Assembly (NCBI GenBank): GCA_023424235.1
Contig: JAFAEB010000101.1
Span: 1 to 12,627 of the forward strand
Direction: 5' to 3'
DNA from: Bacillota bacterium
GTDB lineage: Bacteria > Bacillota > Clostridia > Lachnospirales > Lachnospiraceae
Length of the DNA: 12,627 nucleotides
Shown here: positions 1 to 7,005 of the stretch, in pieces
Layout: each line of letters starts with the position of its first letter
Position numbering within the stretch: the first letter of the stretch is position 1
Made by a program: the position numbers and the translations under genes
The notes under the pieces: model-generated
Database searches by the model: none
What the model saw: only the letters and a program-made list of their open reading frames with translations
Told to the model about the DNA's origin: nothing

Positions 1-1602
1 ACTTATACATCTATGGCAAGAAATAAGAAGTTTAATAGAGAGAGTGAATTTTTAAATCACAATGTAGAGCTACTAGCGACTATGGCACAGCTGTCAAATT
101 CTAATTATCAGTATCCTAAAAATGAAATAGATGATATATGGCGTTTAACATTATTAAATCAGTTCCATGATATTTTACCTGGTTCCTCCATTGAAGAAGT
201 ATATGAGGATTCTAAAAAACAGTATGAATCGATTATGGAGAAAGATAATGAGTTATTGGAACAAGCAATGCTATCTATGATGAATGAAGATATAAAAACA
301 GAAACACTGGTATGTTATCAGACAGCAGGTGTTAAAAGAGATAGCATGGTATGGTTATCCGAAAATGAGTATAGGCTTTTAGAAAAAGAAGGATATCAGG
401 GAAATAATCAAAAGTTAGGAGACGGAAGATATCTTATACATCTAGACAAGCTACCTATATTTGGATACTTAACTGGGAATGCGTTAGCAAAACAAGAAAG
501 TTCTTCTAAGAGCGATATGATGGCTGAATTTATACAGACTAAGGATGAGTCATATTTGGATACTTATTTCTACCAGGTGAAATTCAATAACAGGGGTGAA
601 ATTACTTCTCTTTGGGACAAGGAGAATGGTAGAGATGTAGTTATGAAAGGTAGAATTTTTAATGAGCTAGTAGCTTTTGAAGATATACCTTATGAGTATG
701 ACAGTTGGAATATAGATGCTTATTATGAAGAAAAATACTGGAGTATTAATAACCTAGCTCAGTTTGAACTAATCGAAAATGGTCCGTTGGCTTCCTGTAT
801 TAGGGTAAAACGTTCGTTTTTACATTCACATATAATTCAAGATATATGGTTCTATCGATATAAACGAAGAATTGATTTTAAAACTACAGTGGATTGGAAG
901 GAAGAGCAGATTTTATTAAAGGCAGCATTCCCAATCGATGTAATGACAGACGAAATTGTTTGTGATATCCAATTTGGAAATGTTAAGAGAAAAACACATC
1001 GTAACACGAGCTGGGATCAAGCTAAATTTGAAATTTGTGCTCATAAATGGGTTGATGTTGCAGAAGATAATTATGGAGTTGCTTTACTTAATAACTGTAA
1101 ATACGGATTAGATGCTTACGAATCTTGTGTAAGACTTACCTTAATTAAGTCTGGGATATATCCAAATCCAAATGCAGATAAAGAGATTCATGATTTCACT
1201 TATTCAGTGCTTCCACATTCAGGTGATTTTAGACAAGGAAATGTTATTAGCGAAAGCTTTGATTTAAATATGCCTGTAATAACAAAGATATTACCTGGGA
1301 CTCCTAGTTTAGGTGAGTGTTTTGAAGGGATTATAACAGAAACTAAGAATATTGTCCTTGATACTCTTAAACGCTCAGAGGATGGTAAGGGTATTATACT
1401 CAGATTATATGAAAGCTTTGGTAGAAGAAGTGAAGTAATTCTTGATTTATCCAGTTTAGGTGTAACAAGCCTTCATGCTTGTGACTTATTAGAAACAGAA
1501 GAAAATGTAACCGATAGTGAGAAAGAAGTAAGTTATCAGAAGGACAAATTACAGTTTATTATACAACCATATGAACTACGTACTTTTTACCTGGAAGCCT
1601 AG
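1..1602 (+). CDS. Alpha-mannosidase, glycoside hydrolase family 38 (C-terminal part, 5' cut by window)
   Basis: This is the C-terminal 533 residues of a family 38 alpha-mannosidase, which removes alpha-linked mannose from glycans. The reading frame is open to base 1. The ATG at 13 is internal: the codons before it read TYTS, and the run TYTSMARNKKFNRESE matches the conserved stretch following the catalytic domain in this family. The motif QFHDILPGSS at about 160-190 carries the conserved His (codon 166-168) that in family 38 is a zinc ligand. The remainder is the large beta-sandwich region, ending with a family-like RLYESFGRR segment and a final strand. The catalytic nucleophile and the other zinc ligands should lie upstream of the window. 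I see no signal peptide, but the N-terminus is absent, so location is unknown; most bacterial relatives with a neighbouring importer act in the cytoplasm. It ends just before a terminator, so it is probably not co-transcribed with the importer downstream. Confidence 0.93.
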   Translation, partial: TYTSMARNKKFNRESEFLNHNVELLATMAQLSNSNYQYPKNEIDDIWRLTLLNQFHDILPGSSIEEVYEDSKKQYESIMEKDNELLEQAMLSMMNEDIKTETLVCYQTAGVKRDSMVWLSENEYRLLEKEGYQGNNQKLGDGRYLIHLDKLPIFGYLTGNALAKQESSSKSDMMAEFIQTKDESYLDTYFYQVKFNNRGEITSLWDKENGRDVVMKGRIFNELVAFEDIPYEYDSWNIDAYYEEKYWSINNLAQFELIENGPLASCIRVKRSFLHSHIIQDIWFYRYKRRIDFKTTVDWKEEQILLKAAFPIDVMTDEIVCDIQFGNVKRKTHRNTSWDQAKFEICAHKWVDVAEDNYGVALLNNCKYGLDAYESCVRLTLIKSGIYPNPNADKEIHDFTYSVLPHSGDFRQGNVISESFDLNMPVITKILPGTPSLGECFEGIITETKNIVLDTLKRSEDGKGIILRLYESFGRRSEVILDLSSLGVTSLHACDLLETEENVTDSEKEVSYQKDKLQFIIQPYELRTFYLEA

Positions 1603-1623
1603 ATTACATGAATATTATAAAAT

Positions 1624-1660
1624 AAAACAAATGCATATAAGCATTTGTTTTTATTTTATA
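1624..1660 (+). terminator. Rho-independent terminator after the alpha-mannosidase
   Basis: An 11-bp perfect stem (1624-1634 AAAACAAATGC paired with 1641-1651) closes a 6-nt loop and is followed by TTATTTTAT. It starts 21 bases after the stop codon of the mannosidase. The stem is AT-rich but perfect and the T-rich tail is in the right place. Because the arms are A-rich and T-rich respectively, it could also work on the minus strand, but no minus-strand gene needs it. Confidence 0.8.
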
Positions 1661-1667
1661 ACTTATA

Positions 1668-1710
1668 GCAAAAAACGCAATATATTCGACAACTATCTGC
1701 AAAAAATGCA
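1668..1710. repeat. Paired 12-bp direct repeat upstream of the importer promoter (candidate operator)
   Basis: GCAAAAAACGCA at 1668-1679 recurs as GCAAAAAATGCA at 1699-1710, an 11 of 12 match. The two copies start 31 bp apart, close to three turns of DNA, and the second ends one base before the predicted -35 box. Same-face direct repeats abutting a -35 box are typical of AraC-type activators such as the YesN-like regulators that often control LplABC-type importers. No regulator gene is in the window, so the link is inference. Confidence 0.45.
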
Positions 1711-1739
1711 TAGATATCATATATTTAATCAAGTATAAT
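1711..1739 (+). promoter_or_regulatory. Promoter of the carbohydrate importer operon
   Basis: A perfect TATAAT at 1734-1739 lies 17 bp after TAGATA at 1711-1716, which matches four of six bases of the -35 consensus. The start codon of the first permease is about 110 bp downstream, leaving an untranslated leader of about 100 bases in which I see no recognisable riboswitch. The weak -35 next to the paired repeat fits activator-dependent expression. Confidence 0.6.
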
Positions 1740-1848
1740 CATAATTAATAAACAATGAACGCTTCTCTTAAATTAGTTTTTATTAGCAATATGCCCTAAA
1801 AAGTTCCTGGATGTGTTTATTGATTTTATGAAGAAATGGAGATTATAT

Positions 1849-2784
1849 ATGAGCAGAACGATGAATGTAGACAGAAGAAAAAGTAAAAAAGTAAAAACAT
1901 ATCTGAGAAATAACTGGCAACTATATGCAATGCTTGTTCTTCCAGTTATTTATATGATTTTATTTAAGTATAAACCAATGATAGGTGTCATTGTTGCCTT
2001 TAAGAAGTTTAACATTTTCAAAGGTATATGGGATAGTCCATGGGTTGGATTAGCGAATTTTGCGGAAGCATTTTCATCGAAAGATTTTTGGGATGCATTA
2101 AAAAATACCTTAATATTAAATATTGGTGATTTGATTATAGGTTTCCCAATACCGATTTTCCTAGCAATATTTTTAAATGAACTTCGAAGTGGTAAGGTAC
2201 GTAAATTTACACAGACCTTATTATACCTACCAAACTTTATGTCATGGGTAATAATATCAGGTATTGCAACACAATTATTATCACGTTCTGGTCTTGTTAA
2301 TAATATTATTGAAGCCCTTGGTTTTCAGAGTATTTCATTTTTAAGTAATACGAATATATGGCGTTTTGTTTATTGGTTTTTTGGATTGTGGCAGGGTGCT
2401 GGTTACTCACTTATCGTTTATATAGCAGCCTTAATGGCAACAGATTCTTCTCTTGGTGAAGCAGCATATATTGATGGGGCTACAAGATTACAAAGAATAT
2501 GGTATGTTACAATACCACAAATTTCTTCAACAATAACAGTTCTATTAATTATGCAAATAGGAAGGTTAGTATCAATTAGTTTTGACCGTCCATATATGAT
2601 GGGAAACACTTTAGTACGAGAAGGTTCGAATGTAATAAGTACCTATGTATATTCAATAGGTTTATCGGCTGGACGTTTTGATTTTGCTACAGCAATCGGA
2701 CTATTTCAGACAGTTGTAGGTATTGTATTAGTTTTAACTGCGAATGCAATAATCAAAAGATTAGGACAGGAGGGTATCATATAA
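1849..2784 (+). CDS. Carbohydrate ABC transporter permease, LplB family
   Basis: This is the first of two inner-membrane permeases of a CUT1-type sugar importer. The frame is open from a GTG at 1813, but I chose the ATG at 1849 because GGAGA (1838-1842) sits 6 bases ahead of it and no Shine-Dalgarno precedes the earlier starts. That gives 311 residues, normal for the family, with a basic N-terminus (RRKSKKVKTYLR) before the first membrane helix. Several hydrophobic segments follow, and the cytoplasmic EAA loop that contacts the ATPase reads EAAYIDGATRLQR at about residues 204-216. The sequence resembles the LplB branch used for oligosaccharides rather than the MalF branch. It overlaps the next permease gene by one base and shares its promoter. 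The substrate cannot be read from the sequence; the mannosidase next door suggests mannosides. Confidence 0.9.
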   Translation: MSRTMNVDRRKSKKVKTYLRNNWQLYAMLVLPVIYMILFKYKPMIGVIVAFKKFNIFKGIWDSPWVGLANFAEAFSSKDFWDALKNTLILNIGDLIIGFPIPIFLAIFLNELRSGKVRKFTQTLLYLPNFMSWVIISGIATQLLSRSGLVNNIIEALGFQSISFLSNTNIWRFVYWFFGLWQGAGYSLIVYIAALMATDSSLGEAAYIDGATRLQRIWYVTIPQISSTITVLLIMQIGRLVSISFDRPYMMGNTLVREGSNVISTYVYSIGLSAGRFDFATAIGLFQTVVGIVLVLTANAIIKRLGQEGII

Positions 2785-3650
2785 TGAGTGGAATAAATAG
2801 TAAATCTGAGAAAATATTTCAATTCTTTTGGACTTTATTTTTTATAGTAATTACATGTATTGCAATGGTACCAATTCTTAGGGTTATAGCAGTTTCCTTT
2901 AGCTCTAAAGATGCAATTACAGCAGGAAAAGTATTGATTTTTCCGATTGGATTTAATACAGAAGCTTATATGAAAGCATTTCAGAGTGGAAGTTTTGTTC
3001 GCTCCTTTGGTTATTCTATTATACTTATGCTTGGGGCTACAGCAGTAAATTTATTAATGACAATTCTTGCAGCATACCCACTTTCTAAGAAGAATTTAGT
3101 TGGTGGCAATATAATCATGACATTATTTGTTATAACAATGTACTTAAACCCGGGTATTATTCCTGAGTATTTAAATGTAAAGAGTTTTGATCTTATCGAT
3201 ACTGTATGGGCCTTAATTATACCTGGAGCTCTTAGTGCTTATAATATGATAATTATGTGCAATGCATTTAGAGGAATTGATTCTGCTATTTACGATGCTG
3301 CAAAGATTGATGGATGTAGTGAAACCAGGACACTTATTAGCGTGATTCTTCCGCTAGTATATCCAATGATTGCTACATTAGGTTTATTCTATGCAGTAAG
3401 TAGATGGAATGGTATGAGCGATGTTTTGTATTATATTAATTCATCTAAGCTCTTTACTGTTCAGATGGTATTAAAACAATATATTGAAGCGGTAAACGTT
3501 AGTGTAGAAGAAGGTCTACAGACTAATCTTTTAGCTGAAAATATTAAAGCTGCTAGTATCGTTATTTCTATGCTACCAATGCTCATCGTATATCCCTTTG
3601 TGCAAAAATTTTTCACCAAGGGTATTATGATTGGAGCTGTTAAAGGTTAA
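2784..3650 (+). CDS. Carbohydrate ABC transporter permease, YtcP/LplC family
   Basis: This is the second permease, pairing with the LplB-like protein to form the membrane channel. Its 288 residues are standard for the family. The first helix spans about residues 14-38. The EAA-type loop reads YDAAKIDGCSE at about 170-180, and the tail FFTKGIMIGAVKG is a strong hallmark of YtcP/LplC proteins. The stretch at about 232-256 before the last helix is also typical of this branch. The ATG overlaps the previous stop codon by one base, and AGGAGG lies within the end of the upstream gene, so translation is probably coupled. No ATP-binding subunit gene follows. Confidence 0.92.
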   Translation: MSGINSKSEKIFQFFWTLFFIVITCIAMVPILRVIAVSFSSKDAITAGKVLIFPIGFNTEAYMKAFQSGSFVRSFGYSIILMLGATAVNLLMTILAAYPLSKKNLVGGNIIMTLFVITMYLNPGIIPEYLNVKSFDLIDTVWALIIPGALSAYNMIIMCNAFRGIDSAIYDAAKIDGCSETRTLISVILPLVYPMIATLGLFYAVSRWNGMSDVLYYINSSKLFTVQMVLKQYIEAVNVSVEEGLQTNLLAENIKAASIVISMLPMLIVYPFVQKFFTKGIMIGAVKG

Positions 3651-3672
3651 TATATCCGAAAGGATATTTTAA
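3647..3672 (+). promoter_or_regulatory. Intercistronic hairpin between permease and binding-protein genes
   Basis: The stop codon of the second permease lies inside a stem in which 3647-3657 pairs with 3662-3672: six pairs next to a GAAA tetraloop, one T-T mismatch, then four more pairs. An A-run, not a T-run, follows, so it is a poor terminator. Hairpins here commonly protect or process mRNA so that the binding protein is made in excess over the permeases. That role is inferred from position. Confidence 0.5.
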
Positions 3673-3695
3673 TAAAAAAATAGGAGGATTTAGTT

Positions 3696-5270
3696 ATGAA
3701 AAGAAAAAATGGGTTTACAAGATTACTTACATTAGCACTTGCTGGGATAATGTGTTTATCTTTAGTAGGATGTAAAAAGAATGCTGGAAATTCAGCTACA
3801 GGTGACTCAAAAGGAGAAGCAGTTTCTATTAATGTAATGGTTTGGGATAGAGGAAACGCTGCACCTGGAACAACAACAGAAGATAATGGTTTAACAAAAT
3901 GGATTAAAGAACAGGTAAAAGAGCTATATAACATTGATGTAACTTATACTGCTGTACCTAGATCGGAATCTGATAATAAGTTAAACATCATGATGTCAGG
4001 TGGATCTGCACCAGATATCGTATTTACTTATGACCAAAATATTTTTATGAATTTTGCGAATAGCGGTGCTTTAGCTGATTTAACAGATGTATATAAAGCA
4101 TATGGTACAGATATTGAAAAATATGCTGGTGCTGCACAATCAGTAGGTAATGTAGGAGACAAAAGATTTGCAGTATTAAAACAAAGAGGAACAGAAGCTC
4201 CAAGACATACTGCATATATTCGTAAAGATTGGTTAGATCAATTGAATATGGAAGTTCCAACTACGAAAGAAGAACTTGGAAAATTCCTTTATGCAGCGAA
4301 AGAAAATAACCTAGGTGGGGATAAAACAATTCCTTGGGCAATGAGTGGACGTGGAGATACAGAAAAGATGTATTTAAATTTCGTTGGCTCCTATGTAGAT
4401 TTAAAAGATGAAAAAGATGCATATATCTATAGTGAAGCATATATGGCGATCGCTCCAGGCTCAAAAGATGGTTTAAAACAGTTAAATACTTGGTATAATG
4501 ACGGCTTAATTACACAAGATTTCCCAACAGATACAGCAGAAGATGTATTTATGGCAGATGTTGCGAATGGTAATGTAGGTTTCCTATTAGACGATGTGTA
4601 TCATCCACATGCTAGTTTTACAGTACTTAATACAACTCTAGGTCATGAAACTTTTGTACCAGTTCAAACATTTGATTTATCAGATGGATCTTATCGTACA
4701 CCATTTGAACCAAGACATGGTATGTATGTTATGGTTCCATCCAAAGCTGATGCAAAGGTAGTTGAAGCTTGTATGAAATACCTTAACTGGATGGCAGAAC
4801 CTGAAGTTGCAACAAAAATTCGTTTCACACCTGATTATGTAGTAAATGAACTAGGTGTTGTAGGTGAACCTACAGCAGAAGTAAAAGAAGAAAAAGGATA
4901 CCCAGGAACTTGTGATGATCTTGGTATTGTTAATAACGATTTCAAATGGGTTAATGATTTTGATGTATTAGCTAAGAGTGATTTTGCTGGACAAACTACT
5001 GAGTGGGCAAGTTTAGAATGGTTCCAAGATTTCTATAAAACGAGAGAAATCGGTAAGTACCGTTTCCCAGTTTACTCCTATGTATCCGATGCAGAACAAA
5101 CATTTGGCGCAGATATTAAAACAAGAATGCTTGAGTTCGTATATCGTGTAATCTGTGCACCAGCTGATCAGTTTGAAGCTACTTATGAATCAGAATACAA
5201 TGAGTTAAAAAATGCTGGTTTACAACAAATTTTAGATGGTAGAGCTGCATATTATGATAGTTTAAAATAA
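3696..5270 (+). CDS. Extracellular solute-binding lipoprotein of the carbohydrate ABC importer
   Basis: This protein captures the sugar outside the cell and delivers it to the two permeases encoded just upstream. The start is fixed by AGGAGG at 3682-3687, eight bases before ATG. The N-terminus is a lipoprotein signal: basic MKRKNGFTR, a hydrophobic core, and the lipobox LVGC with the lipidated Cys at residue 26, followed by a short Gly/Ser/Asn-rich linker. The mature part has the two-lobed family 1 binding-protein pattern (SINVMVWDRG near the start; SGGSAPDIVFTYD near residues 100-113). At 524 residues it is long, like the LplA/AlgQ-type proteins for oligosaccharides, not the roughly 420-residue monosaccharide/maltose type. 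It is separated from the permeases by a hairpin that may raise its expression. No clear terminator follows. Confidence 0.92.
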   Translation: MKRKNGFTRLLTLALAGIMCLSLVGCKKNAGNSATGDSKGEAVSINVMVWDRGNAAPGTTTEDNGLTKWIKEQVKELYNIDVTYTAVPRSESDNKLNIMMSGGSAPDIVFTYDQNIFMNFANSGALADLTDVYKAYGTDIEKYAGAAQSVGNVGDKRFAVLKQRGTEAPRHTAYIRKDWLDQLNMEVPTTKEELGKFLYAAKENNLGGDKTIPWAMSGRGDTEKMYLNFVGSYVDLKDEKDAYIYSEAYMAIAPGSKDGLKQLNTWYNDGLITQDFPTDTAEDVFMADVANGNVGFLLDDVYHPHASFTVLNTTLGHETFVPVQTFDLSDGSYRTPFEPRHGMYVMVPSKADAKVVEACMKYLNWMAEPEVATKIRFTPDYVVNELGVVGEPTAEVKEEKGYPGTCDDLGIVNNDFKWVNDFDVLAKSDFAGQTTEWASLEWFQDFYKTREIGKYRFPVYSYVSDAEQTFGADIKTRMLEFVYRVICAPADQFEATYESEYNELKNAGLQQILDGRAAYYDSLK

Positions 5271-5422
5271 GAGTAAGTTATTAAATTAGTCTATATTAAG
5301 TTTATTAGACAGATATCAATTTATTAATGTTTAGTCTGGGTACTTAAGATGCTTTATTGTTAGTTATGCATTGGGTATAAGAAAAGTAAATACTTTATGT
5401 TAAGTTCAAATTATTTTTAAGG

Positions 5423-5476
5423 TTAATAACTTCTAATTAATGTTAAGTCCTGCAGGCCATTAATTAGAAGTATTAA
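5423..5476 (+). promoter_or_regulatory. Large leader hairpin upstream of the secreted nuclease-like/lectin gene
   Basis: A perfect 14-bp inverted repeat (5429-5442 ACTTCTAATTAATG with 5458-5471) is extended by five more pairs if A5428 is bulged. The 15-nt loop contains the palindrome CCTGCAGG. The structure ends about 9 bases before the AAAGGAGA ribosome binding site (5485-5492). There is no T-tract after it, so it is not a simple terminator; it may be a leader RNA structure or an operator. The 152 bases between the previous stop codon and this hairpin show no convincing terminator; a TATAAG at 5376-5381 is the best -10 candidate, with a poor -35. Confidence 0.6.
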
Positions 5477-5499
5477 TAATAAATAAAGGAGAATTTAAA

Positions 5500-6846
5500 A
5501 TGAGTAAAAGACATGTAAGAAAAATTTTAGCAATTTTATTTATCCTTATCTTTACTATAACTGGATTAATAAAAAGTGATGTAGTAGTTACAAAAGCTAA
5601 TAATAGTAATACCTTTAACGTACTAACTTACAATGTTGCTGGATTGCCAGATCTAATATCCAGTGGAAATCCTGCAACAAATACACCATTAATTAGCCCG
5701 ATACTCAATAACTTTGATGTAGTTAGTGTACAAGAAGATTTTGCATATCATAATCAATTAATTTCTCAAGTAACACATCCACATCAAACACCACATAGTG
5801 GAAATGTACCATTTGGAGATGGAATGAATTTTCTATCTAGATTTCCACTATGGGAAACAACTAGATATAAATGGAATGAAAGTTCTGGTTTACTTGATAA
5901 TGGTTCTGATCAATTAACGCCAAAAGGAATTTTATATTCCTCTATGGAACTTGCACCAGGATATTTTGTTGATATTTACAATCTACATACTGATGCAGGT
6001 AGTGATGAAGCTTCTTACAATGCTAGAAGATCGAATATGTTACAGTTAGCAACACTTATTAACCAACGCTCTATTGGTAAAGCAGTGATTGTATTAGGTG
6101 ATACCAACTCAAGATACACAAGAGTACAGGATAATTTTGAAACAGCAGTATTAGAAGCTTGTGGACTTGTAGATCCTTGGATAGAGATTATGCGTGGTGG
6201 AGTTGTTCCAGCAGATGGTGATGCATTAATTGATCATAATAATATAAACAGTGCTAGCAATGAAGTTGTAGATAAGATTTGGTATCGTAGTGGCAGAAAT
6301 GTAGAGCTAGATGCTATCTCCTATGCACTTCTTGATACCATGTTTACTGATAGTAATGGTAATCAATTATCTGATCATTATCCAATCACTGCTACTTTTT
6401 CTTACACCATAAATGAAACGATTAAAACAACTGAGACCTATGGTGGTGGCGGTGGAACTGCTTTTAGCTTTATTAATACAATGGATGAAGATTTCCCTAG
6501 TAAAATAGCAATTCGCACTGGAACAAGAGTTGATAATGTGACCTTTACCTATCCGCAAGGAATGGCAACTGTAGGTGGAAGTGGTGGAACATATAAAGAG
6601 CTAACCTTACAAGAAGGTGAATATGTTACCACTATGCAAGTATCAAAAGCGAAAAAATCATTATTTGGAACCTATCGAATATCCTATGTTAAGTTTACTA
6701 CAAACTATGGTAGATCACTAGAAGGTGGTACACCAAGTGATATTTATACCTTTACTGCTCCAGAAGGTTATGCTTTAGCAGGAGTTCATGGATTCTATGC
6801 TGATGAAATTGATCGTTTAGGAGCTATATACATGTTATTACCATAA
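5500..6846 (+). CDS. Secreted endonuclease/exonuclease/phosphatase-family protein with C-terminal jacalin-like lectin domain
   Basis: This is a predicted exported hydrolase that cleaves phosphodiester or phosphate-ester bonds (DNase I/sphingomyelinase superfamily) and carries its own sugar-binding domain. Residues 1-33 form a signal peptide: basic KRHVRK, a hydrophobic core, and a likely cut after VTKA. Residues 38-302 hold the metal-dependent catalytic fold, with TYNVAGLP (N45), VQED (E79), NLHTDAG (H163), GDTNSR (D201, N203) and the closing SDHYPI (D292, H293), so the active site looks intact. Residues 313-447 begin with YGGGGGTAF and end with a GAIYML strand, the pattern of a jacalin-type beta-prism lectin. 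No wall-sorting motif or second membrane helix is present, so it is probably released. The substrate is uncertain: nucleic acid, sphingomyelin-like lipid, or phosphorylated glycan are all possible. AAAGGAGA precedes the ATG, a strong hairpin lies ahead and a terminator follows, so it is probably a single-gene unit. Confidence 0.85.
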   Translation: MSKRHVRKILAILFILIFTITGLIKSDVVVTKANNSNTFNVLTYNVAGLPDLISSGNPATNTPLISPILNNFDVVSVQEDFAYHNQLISQVTHPHQTPHSGNVPFGDGMNFLSRFPLWETTRYKWNESSGLLDNGSDQLTPKGILYSSMELAPGYFVDIYNLHTDAGSDEASYNARRSNMLQLATLINQRSIGKAVIVLGDTNSRYTRVQDNFETAVLEACGLVDPWIEIMRGGVVPADGDALIDHNNINSASNEVVDKIWYRSGRNVELDAISYALLDTMFTDSNGNQLSDHYPITATFSYTINETIKTTETYGGGGGTAFSFINTMDEDFPSKIAIRTGTRVDNVTFTYPQGMATVGGSGGTYKELTLQEGEYVTTMQVSKAKKSLFGTYRISYVKFTTNYGRSLEGGTPSDIYTFTAPEGYALAGVHGFYADEIDRLGAIYMLLP

Positions 6847-6862
6847 TAGAAGTTAATGATTT

Positions 6863-6891
6863 AGCTGTCGCACTATGTGCGGCAGCTTTTT
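6863..6891 (+). terminator. Rho-independent terminator after the secreted nuclease-like/lectin gene
   Basis: AGCTGTCGCAC (6863-6873) pairs with GTGCGGCAGCT (6877-6887) with one G-T wobble around a 3-nt loop, and a run of five T residues (6887-6891) overlaps the stem end. It lies 16 bases after the stop codon. It is GC-rich against an AT-rich background and is the clearest terminator in the window. Confidence 0.93.
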
Positions 6892-6944
6892 CCATTCAAT
6901 AAAATATTGTATAAGGTTTTCTTGGGTTAAATACACAAAAGTTC

Positions 6945-6972
6945 TTGAAGATTTACCCATTTTGCTTATAAT
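6945..6972 (+). promoter_or_regulatory. Promoter of the galactose-binding-like protein gene
   Basis: TTGAAG at 6945-6950 (four of six consensus bases) is followed after 16 bp by a perfect TATAAT at 6967-6972. The start codon lies 33 bp downstream, with AGGAGG ahead of it. Coming right after a strong terminator, this marks a new transcription unit, and nothing between it and vanR looks like a terminator. Confidence 0.65.
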
Positions 6973-7005
6973 GGATGTATATCATGAATAATCATAGGAG
7001 GTATT

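Noticed and set aside
13..15. ATG at 13 as the true start of the mannosidase gene
   Set aside because: The frame is open upstream to base 1 with family-matching residues, no ribosome site can be seen, and the catalytic half of the enzyme would be missing.
1813..1848. GTG at 1813 as the start of the first permease
   Set aside because: No ribosome binding site precedes it, while GGAGA is well spaced before the ATG at 1849, and 311 residues suits the family.
2418..2609. Minus-strand open frame opposite the first permease
   Set aside because: It is wholly inside a clear permease gene, with no ribosome site or recognisable domain.
3647..4464. Minus-strand open frames opposite the binding-lipoprotein gene
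   Set aside because: They overlap a convincing lipoprotein gene, lack ribosome sites and family-like motifs, and are expected by chance from its codon use.
5281..5310. Possible terminator after the binding-lipoprotein gene
   Set aside because: Only a 5-bp GTCTA/TAGAC pairing with a 12-nt loop and no T-tract was found.
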